Source: an uncultured Candidatus Melainabacteria bacterium (lineage in GTDB: Bacteria > Cyanobacteriota > Vampirovibrionia > Gastranaerophilales > Gastranaerophilaceae). Taken from it: a DNA stretch of 64,000 nt. Position numbers and translations under genes: made by a program. Shown here piece after piece: positions 53,599 to 61,796 of this stretch. The notes under the pieces are model-generated. The model searched no databases. It was not told the origin of the DNA and worked only from the letters and a program-made list of their open reading frames with translations. The first letter of the stretch is position 1; every line of letters begins with the position of its first letter. Location: the NCBI GenBank assembly GCA_934667125.1, contig CAKULF010000001.1, positions 186,001-250,000 on the forward strand, in the 5' to 3' direction.

Positions 53599-56493
53599 TT
53601 AAACTTTCGGGAAAATTGTAACGATTTTTCCTTGCGGAGTTAAAACGACTTCGATTGTTTCGTCTTTCTTAATTTTATCTTTGAAATAGAATTTTAATCT
53701 AGTTTTGCTGCTTTCTAATACTTCAACTTCATCAGGATTTGATGTGTAAATCATTTTTATTATATCGCCAAGTTTTTTAGTGTTTTCTTTGCTGTATAGC
53801 CCTTCTATTCCGTTATCTAAACCAAATCTTGCAATTAATTTAAGCTTAGCGTGCAGTGAAAAATTAGGAACCATCATCGGACCCATTTCATCCGAATTCC
53901 AAAAATCTGCATTAACTAATTTAGTAAATTCTTCCGGAATATCTTCTTTTAAATATTTAATATATAAAGACCTATAAACAATTGTTTTAAAATTTCCATT
54001 ACAAAAAACTTTCTTATTTATAATATCAGGATGTTTTCTTGCCATAGATTCTTCATCCAGCCCTAAAGCTTTTAATAAATCACTTGCTGCTGTATCAATA
54101 CTTTCCGCTTCAGCTTCTTTAATCATTTGTTCCGCTATAGTGCTTGGAAAAACATATCTCTTATGCCAAAAAGCATACTTAGCATGAGATAAAGGACCAT
54201 CTTTATCATCATCCTTTAATAAACCACATGCCAGTTTTGAAAACTTTTCGCCATCCAAGCTAGAGCCTGTTGTTATAGATTCAACAAAGCCTAAATCAAC
54301 GTATTTTAAATTTTTAGCATTTAATCTAACCCTAAGGTCTAATTTATCAAGTGCGTTTTGAAGTTTTTCCAACAAAATAGCAGTATCACTTAAGGAATAA
54401 TCTTTAACAGAAGCAAGAAATTCTATAACCGACTCATCATCCTTTTCATCGCTTGAATATGTGTCGATAAATTCCTTTAATTCGCTTAAAGAGCCGACTT
54501 TTTGATTAATTATAATATTAACCAATTTATCTAAATTGCCGACAGTTTTAGTCTTTTTAACAAATTCAGCCAAATCATCTTTAGAATTAATTAAAAATCC
54601 GCTTTCATTAAGCGTTTTAATCATATTCTTTTGAGTTTTAATATTGCCATTTGAAAGACTTGCTATAGAATTTAAAATTTCTAAGCATGCACTTCTATAA
54701 CTTCCATCAACAGACAAGTCAAAATCAATCTTATTCAAATTAACAAAATCGTTAAAATCTGAAAGCTTTATGAAAAATGGTCTGATTTTAGCTTTTGTTT
54801 GAGTATCTTGGTTAATATTTTGAGATATTTCAATAAGTTTAGAATTTATATCCGTATTTGGCAGGAATTTTGAAACATATTTGTCATATAAGTCATAAGC
54901 ACTTAAGCCCGAAAAAGAATCAGGGTTATTTTTAATATATTTTTGAATTTCAGCTATTGTTCTTAAATAGGTCTTTTGTTTGGTTTCTAGTTGACCTCTT
55001 AAAGTATTAAAATCTTTATGCTTAATTAATACCTTAGAAGAGTCATCCGCATAACTTAATAAGTCAACAAAATCAATAAGCGTATTTGAAGTTAATTCCG
55101 TTACTTTTTGTTTTGGATAAACTTTATTATATAAATCTGTAATGTCTTTTTGGGATTTAATTTGATAAAATTCAAAAACATCAAGCGTTGTTTTTAATAA
55201 ATCATTATCTTGTTTAGCTTTTGCTATCTCAACAAAAACAGGAGCAAAAGTTGCGTATAGTTTTTCATTATCTTTTAAAGATTTAGAATTTCTTTCCGTT
55301 AGGGCATTAACTATTCTGTCTTTTAAAAGAATAATATCCTTTGGGTCGGTTTCGTCTTTAACTATAGAAGTAGAATATAGTGCATTTAATTCTTTAATCG
55401 AAATATTATATTTGCTTAAAAACTCGAAAAATTCAGTCTTTTTAAAGAAATCTGCCGAAGTTGTTTCGTCTTTTTTAGTTTTTAAAAACGGAAAATTACA
55501 AGCAAGTTTTGTTTTTGCTGTTGCATTTATCTTGTTTGTTTGAATAAAATAATCAAAATATTTATCCAATTCATCCAAAGATTTACCGCCTGATTCTTCA
55601 AAATAAAAATCAACTATTTGAGCAAAGTCACTATAGAATTGTTCAGCCGATTTTTTATATAAATCAGAATGTTTTGCTAAAAGCCCTTTAATTAAATCTA
55701 TTTTTTTATCTTTAACAGACAGGCAATAGCCTATCATATCGTTAATATCTTCAAGCGTTTCAAACTCATTAAAACGAGAATACAACATAAAAAATCTATT
55801 TTTAAGTTTAATATCATCTTGAGTGGTATTTAGTGCATAAATCTTGTTTTCTTCTAAAAATCTCGGATAAGTATTTAATTTTGAATAATCCGGAGATTTT
55901 TTATCGTTTTCATCTGTATAAATATAAGATAATAAGAATGGATAATCGTGAATATAGTTTTTATTATTTAATTGATTAAATATATGGCAAGCTTCGGTTA
56001 TCTTGCCATCAAAGCAAACTTTAGAAGCATCATGACCATAAACATTAGCTGAAAAACTCATCAGTTCTTTCATTTGAGTCATACCAAACGGCTCAAAATA
56101 CACTGACAATTGATGAACAATAGCACTCAATTCCGGTTCATCTTTAAACTTTGGAGCAATTGCTGAACAAAATTCTTGAATTGAAACGGTATAAGCAGGA
56201 GAATCTTCGGGGCAATTGTTTTTATTTTCAGCAAAAAATTCCAGTAAAGTTGTCGCTGCTGCTTCAAATATTGCCCTTTGCACCTCTGGAGTTAACGAAC
56301 GATTTTTGGTGTTGCTTAAGTCTATACCTTTCGCATAAGGCATAAAATTTGCTACAAGGTTTTCAACACTTGGCATTTCAGTGTTTTTAGGCGTATTATA
56401 ATTTGCCAAAAAAGATAAATTTTTATCAACTTTTTTAGGAATTTTATATTTAGCTATATTTAAACCGATATTTTGAGAAGAATTTAATTTCAT
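53599..56493 (-). CDS. Large helical protein of unknown function
   Basis: 964 residues from the ATG at 56493 (the frame begins 12 codons earlier, without a good ribosome site at either). Almost wholly helical and charged (Lys, Glu, Asp and Leu), with no membrane helix, no signal peptide, and no motif I recognise. Its N-terminus (MKLNSSQNIGLNIAKYKIPK) has a short amphipathic leader. The last 130 residues become strand-rich (KTRLKFYFKDKIKKDETIEV, VLTPQGKIVTIFPKV). It resembles lineage-restricted scaffold proteins; function unknown. Confidence 0.55.
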   Translation of the reverse strand: MKLNSSQNIGLNIAKYKIPKKVDKNLSFLANYNTPKNTEMPSVENLVANFMPYAKGIDLSNTKNRSLTPEVQRAIFEAAATTLLEFFAENKNNCPEDSPAYTVSIQEFCSAIAPKFKDEPELSAIVHQLSVYFEPFGMTQMKELMSFSANVYGHDASKVCFDGKITEACHIFNQLNNKNYIHDYPFLLSYIYTDENDKKSPDYSKLNTYPRFLEENKIYALNTTQDDIKLKNRFFMLYSRFNEFETLEDINDMIGYCLSVKDKKIDLIKGLLAKHSDLYKKSAEQFYSDFAQIVDFYFEESGGKSLDELDKYFDYFIQTNKINATAKTKLACNFPFLKTKKDETTSADFFKKTEFFEFLSKYNISIKELNALYSTSIVKDETDPKDIILLKDRIVNALTERNSKSLKDNEKLYATFAPVFVEIAKAKQDNDLLKTTLDVFEFYQIKSQKDITDLYNKVYPKQKVTELTSNTLIDFVDLLSYADDSSKVLIKHKDFNTLRGQLETKQKTYLRTIAEIQKYIKNNPDSFSGLSAYDLYDKYVSKFLPNTDINSKLIEISQNINQDTQTKAKIRPFFIKLSDFNDFVNLNKIDFDLSVDGSYRSACLEILNSIASLSNGNIKTQKNMIKTLNESGFLINSKDDLAEFVKKTKTVGNLDKLVNIIINQKVGSLSELKEFIDTYSSDEKDDESVIEFLASVKDYSLSDTAILLEKLQNALDKLDLRVRLNAKNLKYVDLGFVESITTGSSLDGEKFSKLACGLLKDDDKDGPLSHAKYAFWHKRYVFPSTIAEQMIKEAEAESIDTAASDLLKALGLDEESMARKHPDIINKKVFCNGNFKTIVYRSLYIKYLKEDIPEEFTKLVNADFWNSDEMGPMMVPNFSLHAKLKLIARFGLDNGIEGLYSKENTKKLGDIIKMIYTSNPDEVEVLESSKTRLKFYFKDKIKKDETIEVVLTPQGKIVTIFPKV

Positions 56494-56568
56494 AGTTTTA
56501 CAAAACAAATGAAAAATAAAAATTGCCAATTTCTTAATTTTCTTGTAACGTAATTATAAGGGGAAAAT

Positions 56569-57336
56569 ATGGAAAAAGATTATTTAAAAGAAGTTGTTGA
56601 AACTGTTAGAATTTTGCGCTCACCAGAGGGTTGTGCTTGGGATAGAGAACAAACTCATCAATCTATAAGGCAAAATATGCTGGAAGAAGCCTATGAAGCA
56701 GCAGAAGCAATAGATGAGAACAATATTGAACATATCAAAGAAGAGCTTGGGGATGTTTTGTTGCAGGTTTTATTACATTCTCAAATAGCGGATGATGATA
56801 AGGAATTTAATATTCAAGATGTTGCCCGAATTTTAAATGAAAAGCTAATACATAGACACCCTCACGTTTTTGGCGAAAACAAAACGACAGATACAAAAGA
56901 AATTTTATCCAATTGGGAAAAATTAAAAGCCGAAGAGAAAAAAGAAAGAAAAAAAACGCTTGACGGAATTGGGAATTTTCCTGCTTTATTAAAAGCAATG
57001 AAAATCTCTAAAAAAGCCGTTAGAGCAGGGTTTGAATGGAAAAATAAACAACAGGTAATGGAGTGTTTTAATTCTGAAATTGAAGAGTTTAAAAACGCTA
57101 AAACTTTTGAAGAAAAAGAAGAAGAGCTTGGAGATATCTTGTTTTCACTTGTTAATGTTGCTCGTTGGGAAAAAATCGACCCCGAAGTAGCGCTATCAAA
57201 GGCTAATCAAAAGTTTATGAAAAGGTTTAACAAGCTTGAAGAAATTTGCCCCAAAAAGCTTGAAGATTTGACTTTTGAAGAATATGACGCATTATGGAAA
57301 AAAGCAAAAGAATTGACTTCTAATCAAGGAAAATAA
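56569..57336 (+). CDS. mazG: Nucleoside triphosphate pyrophosphohydrolase MazG
   Basis: Hydrolyses (d)NTPs to NMPs and pyrophosphate, a house-cleaning enzyme. 255 residues, the E. coli-type length, with two MazG repeats: the active one has RSPEGCAWDREQTHQSIRQN, LEEAYEAAEAID and HIKEELGDVLLQVLLHSQIA (the EExxE..ELGD magnesium site), the second FNSEIEEFKNA and EELGDILFSLVNVARW. GGGG precedes the ATG. The next gene follows after 5 bases, so they are cotranscribed. Confidence 0.93.
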   Translation: MEKDYLKEVVETVRILRSPEGCAWDREQTHQSIRQNMLEEAYEAAEAIDENNIEHIKEELGDVLLQVLLHSQIADDDKEFNIQDVARILNEKLIHRHPHVFGENKTTDTKEILSNWEKLKAEEKKERKKTLDGIGNFPALLKAMKISKKAVRAGFEWKNKQQVMECFNSEIEEFKNAKTFEEKEEELGDILFSLVNVARWEKIDPEVALSKANQKFMKRFNKLEEICPKKLEDLTFEEYDALWKKAKELTSNQGK

Positions 57337-57341
57337 TTTTT

Positions 57342-58103
57342 ATGAACAATGAAGAAAAAATGTTAAATATTTTGCTTGATTTAAAAAATAATTTCCAAGC
57401 TGTTGCTCTTAAAGCCGAATTTGAAAGCGAAGAAATAACAAACGAGGAGCTTTTATTTTTAAAAGATTTATCAACTAAAGCTACACTTGATTTATCCGCT
57501 AAAATCAGCGGTTGCGGAAGTGTTAGGGATTTATTTGAACTAAAAAAAGCAAAAATAAATACTATTATCGCTCCAATGATTGAAACAAAATATTCTCTTG
57601 AAAAATTTGTCAAAACCGCAGAAGACGTGTTTATAGAAGACAAATTGAACCTGATTATAAATGTTGAAACAAAAGAGGGAATTAAAAATATAGATGATAT
57701 TATTTCTTCGGCTGATTTTAAATATATCAAAGGAATAACGCTTGGAAGAAGCGATTTAGTTTGCTCGCTTGAAAGTGATGATGTTAATTCTGCTGAAATT
57801 TTTGATATAGCAAAAAATTTATCGCTAAAAGCAAAACAAAATAATAAAGATTTTCTTTTGGGTGGAAAAGTTGACGATAAATCGACTCCATTCTTTTTAA
57901 ATATCCCATATTTAACGCATTTTGAAACAAGAAAAATTGTTTTTTCATCTTCGGCGCTTAAAAATAAAAATATTAACGAGGGAATTTTAAAGGCTCTGGA
58001 ATTTGAAATATTGTATCTTGAAAATAAAAAAGAAAAAAATCCGCTTGATGAAAAAAGAATTGAGTGTTTAAAAGAAAAAATCAAGACATTTGCTTTTAAT
58101 TGA
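57342..58103 (+). CDS. HpcH/HpaI aldolase/citrate-lyase-beta-like protein
   Basis: 253 residues of the HpcH/HpaI TIM-barrel superfamily: KISGCGSVRDLFELKKA, the metal-site strand IIAPMIETKYSLEKF, LIINVETKEGIKNIDDIISS and KGITLGRSDL. The family cleaves or forms C-C bonds next to a carboxylate. The Glu and Asp ligands (ETKYS and GRSDL) are present, so it may be active. Substrate unknown. Cotranscribed with mazG and just upstream of the surface-polymer cluster, so a role in that pathway is possible but not shown. Confidence 0.7.
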   Translation: MNNEEKMLNILLDLKNNFQAVALKAEFESEEITNEELLFLKDLSTKATLDLSAKISGCGSVRDLFELKKAKINTIIAPMIETKYSLEKFVKTAEDVFIEDKLNLIINVETKEGIKNIDDIISSADFKYIKGITLGRSDLVCSLESDDVNSAEIFDIAKNLSLKAKQNNKDFLLGGKVDDKSTPFFLNIPYLTHFETRKIVFSSSALKNKNINEGILKALEFEILYLENKKEKNPLDEKRIECLKEKIKTFAFN

Positions 58104-58117
58104 TGTTTTAGTAAAAT
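58090..58117 (+). promoter_or_regulatory. Probable promoter of tRNA-Ser
   Basis: TTGCTT (58090-58095) and TAAAAT (58112-58117) with a 16-base spacer, ending 11 bases before the tRNA and overlapping the end of the preceding gene. Confidence 0.4.
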
Positions 58118-58128
58118 GTATTATATAA

Positions 58129-58217
58129 AGAGACATGTCCGAGTGGTTTAAGGTGCAGACCTGGAACGTCTGTGCGGGGGTCATACTCCGCCAAGGGTTC
58201 GAATCCCTTTGTCTCTG
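58129..58217 (+). tRNA. tRNA-Ser, anticodon GGA
   Basis: 89 bases. Acceptor AGAGACA/TGTCTCT with G as discriminator, anticodon stem CAGAC/GTCTG with loop CTGGAAC (anticodon GGA, reads UCC and UCU), a long variable arm (TGCGGGGGTCATACTCCGCC) typical of tRNA-Ser, and T arm AAGGG TTCGAAT CCCTT. CCA is not encoded. Confidence 0.93.
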
Positions 58218-58223
58218 AAGTTT

Positions 58224-58250
58224 AAGAAGCCTTTTTGGCTTCTTTTTTAT
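58224..58250 (+). terminator. Terminator after tRNA-Ser
   Basis: AAGAAGCC (58224-58231) pairs with GGCTTCTT (58237-58244), followed by T-rich sequence. Confidence 0.8.
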
Positions 58251-58278
58251 TGCCCTATTTTTTAGTTTAAGATATAAT
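58250..58278 (+). promoter_or_regulatory. Promoter of the surface-polymer cluster
   Basis: TTGCCC (58250-58255), a 17-base spacer and a perfect TATAAT (58273-58278), 27 bases before the first gene. The -35 overlaps the tRNA terminator. Confidence 0.6.
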
Positions 58279-58305
58279 TAAAGCCGAAAGAACGGAGAAT
58301 TTATT

Positions 58306-58707
58306 TTGGATATATTAGGTTATTTTAAAGCCGTACACGCACAAAAGCAGATTAACAAGCTTGCTCGAAAATATAAAAATAAAAAAATCGTAATTTACGG
58401 AGCAGGCATATATTTTCAAATTCTTAACAATAATTTCGATTTATCAAAATTAAATATTGTAGGTATTGCGGATAAAAAATTTGAAACATCAAAAAAAGCT
58501 AATTCCACAACTTTTACCCCTCTTGCGCCCGAAGAATTAAAAGACTTTGATTTTGATGTTATTTTAGTCGCTTTATACGACGATACGAGCCTGTGCGATT
58601 ATTTAGAATATCAATTATTAATAAACACTCAAAATGAAGGTAAACCAATTATTTCGATAATTGAACCAACAATTTTATATACAATAAAAGTTTTATTGGG
58701 AAAATAA
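58306..58707 (+). CDS. Rossmann-fold protein, nucleoside-sugar/NAD-binding-like
   Basis: 133 residues, starting with TTG at 58306 (GGAGA nine bases ahead). KKIVIYGAGIYFQILNN and LNIVGIADKKF show the GxGxxx dinucleotide-binding turn and the strand ending in an acidic residue. Such short Rossmann domains are often found next to LicD and glycan-decorating genes (for example linked to nucleotide-sugar or methyltransferase partners). It overlaps the LicD gene by one base. Catalytic residues are not evident, so it may bind NAD or a nucleotide sugar without turning it over. Confidence 0.55.
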   Translation: MDILGYFKAVHAQKQINKLARKYKNKKIVIYGAGIYFQILNNNFDLSKLNIVGIADKKFETSKKANSTTFTPLAPEELKDFDFDVILVALYDDTSLCDYLEYQLLINTQNEGKPIISIIEPTILYTIKVLLGK

Positions 58708-60554
58708 TGGAAAAAGCAGTATTAATTAAAAAATTAAAAAACAAAATAAGTTCAAAAGAAGAAAAATATAAAAATTATTATAAAAAAAATTATCATACTT
58801 ATCAATTTTTAAAAAGCATAGCAGATACACAACATCTTAAGCCCTGCAAAGGCAAACTAAGACAATATCAGCTTGATTTGCTCAATTTTGCTAAAGATTG
58901 GTTTAATAAATTTGAAAACTTAAACACAGATTATTTTTTAATTAGCGGAAATCTCCTTGGGGCATACAGAAATCAAGGCTTTATTCCTTGGGATGATGAT
59001 ATTGATATTGGAATGTTAAGACAAGATTTTGACAAAACGATTGAATATTTAAAAAATAATTTTAAAGAAGTTGACGTTAGCAAGATTTTTTATTCAAAAA
59101 GAAACAGAAGTGAAGTTATAAGCGATTTTATAGAAAAAAATCCAAATCAAACAGCGTTTGCAATTTTCCCAACTCATCTGCAAATATTGCACGGGCAAAA
59201 TATGGAAAACCTTATGACGCTTGATATACATCCTTATGACTATTATTCTGACGATTATTCCAAAGAAGAAATAAAAAAAGACATTGCCCTAATAAAACAC
59301 AAAAAAACAGAAATAGACAATTTTAAAAAACTAAATGAATATCTCAAAGATTTAAGGTTAAACAATAAAAAAATCGTAAAAAAATCGAACAAAATATACT
59401 ATGGTTATGATAATTACGACATTACTTTTCTGCCGTTTTCTTCTTGGTATGAGGACTCTGACATTAATCCGACAAAGAAAACGCCTTTTGAAGATGCGCA
59501 ACTTAAAATTCCAAACAACCCAATAAAATCATTATTAATCAACTACGGCAAAAATTATATGGATATGCCGAAAGAAATTACCTTAAATTCCCACATTGAC
59601 TATAGAAAAGATTGCAATACCCTTAAAACAAGTATTAATAAAGATGTAATTTTAAAAAAATTAGAACGCAAATTCAGATTTTCAAAAGAAAAAATCTATA
59701 AAGAACTATATAAAAAGACCAAACCATTAGCAGAACTTATGCTTCAAATTGTTGATATTAAAACCGTTAAACCCTGTCAAGAAAAGAAGCTAAGAAAACT
59801 TCAATTAGATTGCGTTGAATTTGCTAAAAAAATAACCGATTTTTTTGATTTTCATAATTTAGAATATTTCATTACTTCAGGAACGCTAATCGGCTCGGTA
59901 AGACACAGCGGATTTGTGCCTTGGGATGATGATTTTGACGTTGGGATGATGCGCAAAGATTATGAAAAATTAAAATCAATTTTGAAAAAGAATTTTAAAG
60001 CTATTGACCTTTCAAAAGTTTTAAATTCAAAAGGCAATAATATTCAAACTATTGATAATGCGCTGAAGAACAGCAATGGAGAAATAATATATTTAATTGG
60101 ACCAAAATATATTCAGATATATCAAGGCGAAAGCTTTAAAAATTGCAGACTGATTGACGTTTTTCCACATGAATATTACAAAAATTCTTACACATTAGAA
60201 GACCATAAACAATATATGTTGGAACTTAAAAAAGAATTAGCTCCTTTGGATTGTCGTCAAGAAATGGTGGAATATTTGGATTTTAAAAGAAAAAACAACC
60301 CAAATATTGAAGAAAAAAGCGAAAACATCTATTATGGCATAGATAGCCTTGGAAGCTACATTGTAAACCCAACCGCTCCGATGAGTCAGGATATGATTTT
60401 TCCTCGCAAAAAAGTAAAATTTGAGGGTTATGAATTTTGGGCTCCAAACGACCCTGACGGATATATTAAAGTGCAATATCCTGATTATTGGAATTTTCCA
60501 ACAAATTTCATAATTGCGCCACTTCTAGAAATAAAAGCGAAACAAAAATTTTAA
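58707..60554 (+). CDS. Tandem double LicD-family protein
   Basis: 615 residues with two LicD domains in one chain. Domain 1 (about 60-300) has TDYFLISGNLLGAYRNQGFI then PWDDDIDIGM; domain 2 (about 370-600) has LEYFITSGTLIGSVRHSGFV then PWDDDFDVGM. The (G)xLLG..R..GF.PWDDD.D(I/V)G signature is the nucleotidyltransferase-like active site, with the Asp residues binding metal in each domain. LicD enzymes transfer phosphocholine or similar phospho-substituents from CDP donors onto surface glycans. The two domains are about 35-40% identical by eye, so the gene arose by internal duplication. It converges with the acyltransferase at 60701. Confidence 0.85.
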   Translation: MEKAVLIKKLKNKISSKEEKYKNYYKKNYHTYQFLKSIADTQHLKPCKGKLRQYQLDLLNFAKDWFNKFENLNTDYFLISGNLLGAYRNQGFIPWDDDIDIGMLRQDFDKTIEYLKNNFKEVDVSKIFYSKRNRSEVISDFIEKNPNQTAFAIFPTHLQILHGQNMENLMTLDIHPYDYYSDDYSKEEIKKDIALIKHKKTEIDNFKKLNEYLKDLRLNNKKIVKKSNKIYYGYDNYDITFLPFSSWYEDSDINPTKKTPFEDAQLKIPNNPIKSLLINYGKNYMDMPKEITLNSHIDYRKDCNTLKTSINKDVILKKLERKFRFSKEKIYKELYKKTKPLAELMLQIVDIKTVKPCQEKKLRKLQLDCVEFAKKITDFFDFHNLEYFITSGTLIGSVRHSGFVPWDDDFDVGMMRKDYEKLKSILKKNFKAIDLSKVLNSKGNNIQTIDNALKNSNGEIIYLIGPKYIQIYQGESFKNCRLIDVFPHEYYKNSYTLEDHKQYMLELKKELAPLDCRQEMVEYLDFKRKNNPNIEEKSENIYYGIDSLGSYIVNPTAPMSQDMIFPRKKVKFEGYEFWAPNDPDGYIKVQYPDYWNFPTNFIIAPLLEIKAKQKF

Positions 60555-60708
60555 AATTCTGTTATTTATTCTTTTTAAAATAACTTTTTTAAAATTCAAA
60601 TCATCTCCATAATATTTATTATGCAGGTTTTTGATTTGTCCGTAAGTTTTAAACACCCAGCGAATATCTTTTTTAATTATTTTAGCAGGATTTCCAGCTA
60701 TTAATATT
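60525..60708 (-). other. Out-of-frame C-terminus of the acyltransferase, on the far side of the poly-G tract
   Basis: Reading leftwards from the tract in the next frame gives ILIAGNPAKIIKKDIRWVFK, TYGQIKNLHNKYY and more, ending at a TAG (60527-60525). GNPAK.I is the canonical end of hexapeptide-repeat acyltransferases. The frame is intact for about 60 codons, and joins the gene at 60701-61327 if the tract is one G longer (9 instead of 8) or two shorter. It overlaps the end of the convergent LicD gene by about 30 bases. Confidence 0.75.
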
Positions 60709-61327
60709 CCCCCCCCTTTCCTTTCGGTTGCTCAAACTTTTTATTCACCAAAGAACAAGCTCCAACAGCCGCATTAGAAGGAAGTATTGAACCTTTTAAA
60801 ATAGTTACATTCTGAGCCAACCAAACATCATCTCCTATAATAACGTCTTGTGGCTCGTTATATGGCAAATCTTCATCAAGATTATATAGTGCATGCCCGT
60901 CTGATGTTCTTATTGCGACATTTCTTCCAATTAACGCTCTTTTTCCGATTGAAAGCTTATGGGGTTTATATTTTTCATTATTATTTACAACTACATTAAA
61001 ACCAGAATTATTTATACAAATCCCCTCATCTATAAAACAACGTCCCCAAGGACCAACATATATACTTGCCCGATTAACTTCGGTAAATGTTTTTTTGATT
61101 ATGCAAACAGCGTTTTCACCTGCTAATTCAATATTTGTATCTTTGAATGCTATTGGCAATTCAATCTCTAAATAATTATTCACACCATGAATTGAAACAT
61201 TCAAACCTTTCAATTTTCTTTTAAGAGGTTTCTTTTTGCCGTTATATGTCACAAAAATCTTATTATTTTTGCCCTTTGTTCTATACGGAAACAAACAATT
61301 TATAGCGGAAAATATTTTTTTAAACAT
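60701..61327 (-). CDS. Hexapeptide-repeat acyltransferase, truncated at a poly-G tract
   Basis: 208 residues as the sequence stands. Left-handed beta-helix repeats of the [LIV]GxxxI type (LSIGKRALIGRNVAIRTSDG, VIIGDDVWLAQNVTILKGSI, AAVGACSLVNKKF) with the catalytic His of the DGHA motif. It transfers an acyl (often acetyl) group to a sugar. It ends prematurely as KGKGGEY at a run of eight G, while the rest of the normal C-terminus lies in another frame just beyond (see 60525). The lead-in is weakly related to the LPS O-acetyltransferase group (WbbJ/Maa-like). The TagD-like gene precedes it by 3 bases. Confidence 0.75.
   Translation of the reverse strand: MFKKIFSAINCLFPYRTKGKNNKIFVTYNGKKKPLKRKLKGLNVSIHGVNNYLEIELPIAFKDTNIELAGENAVCIIKKTFTEVNRASIYVGPWGRCFIDEGICINNSGFNVVVNNNEKYKPHKLSIGKRALIGRNVAIRTSDGHALYNLDEDLPYNEPQDVIIGDDVWLAQNVTILKGSILPSNAAVGACSLVNKKFEQPKGKGGEY
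60709..60716. repeat. Poly-G (poly-C) tract, 8 bases, inside the acyltransferase
   Basis: Eight C in a row on the plus strand (eight G in the sense of the gene). Such tracts change length by slipped-strand mispairing. At 8 G the acyltransferase stops early; at 9 (or 6) it would read on into the intact C-terminus. It may equally be a sequencing error in a homopolymer. Confidence 0.7.
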
Positions 61328-61330
61328 TTA

Positions 61331-61792
61331 TTATTCCTCTGTTCTTGCATCTTGTGGGAAATGATTATCCGCTTTGTGTTTTAAAGCTTCATAGTTAGAA
61401 TAAATTTTTTCTTTTAAAGAAGATGATGAAACGCCTTTGCCATAAGGGAAATACACAACCGTCACGCCCATTTCTTTTAAGTAGTCATATTTTCCCGTCC
61501 AATCATCCCCAACAACAAAAACATCAAAGTTCAATTTTTCAACCTTATCTCTGTGATTAAGACTATGCTGAGGTATTACTATATCAGGATATTTAATTGC
61601 TTTCATTAAAGCAATTCTTTCTTCAAAAGGAATAATAGGCTCAGACTTATAGCTTGCAACAAGCTCATCGGTATTCACCCCGACAATTAAAATATCTCCC
61701 AATGCTCTTGCATATTCTATCATTTTTAAATGATTTATATGAAGCATATCAAAAGTGCCTGATGTGTAAACTACTGTTTTATTTCCAATCAT
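61331..61792 (-). CDS. Cytidylyltransferase, glycerol-3-phosphate (TagD)-like
   Basis: 153 residues of the nucleotidylyltransferase fold: VYTSGTFDMLHINHLKMIE (the HxGH-like HINH active-site motif), VGVNTDELVASYK, VGDDWTGKYDYLKE and YGKGVSSSSLKEKI (the RTEGIST-like second motif). TagD-type enzymes make CDP-glycerol or a related CDP-alcohol from CTP for teichoic-like or capsule polymers. The TagB/F-like partner lies in the same cluster at the right edge. The substrate could be another phospho-alcohol, since family members cover several. Confidence 0.8.
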   Translation of the reverse strand: MIGNKTVVYTSGTFDMLHINHLKMIEYARALGDILIVGVNTDELVASYKSEPIIPFEERIALMKAIKYPDIVIPQHSLNHRDKVEKLNFDVFVVGDDWTGKYDYLKEMGVTVVYFPYGKGVSSSSLKEKIYSNYEALKHKADNHFPQDARTEE

Positions 61793-61796
61793 ATTT

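Noticed and set aside
57320..58084. 254-residue open frame on the minus strand opposite the HpcH/HpaI-like gene
   Set aside because: Phe/Ser/Leu-rich antisense translation of a Lys/Glu/Asp-rich gene; the plus-strand protein has family motifs and a good start.
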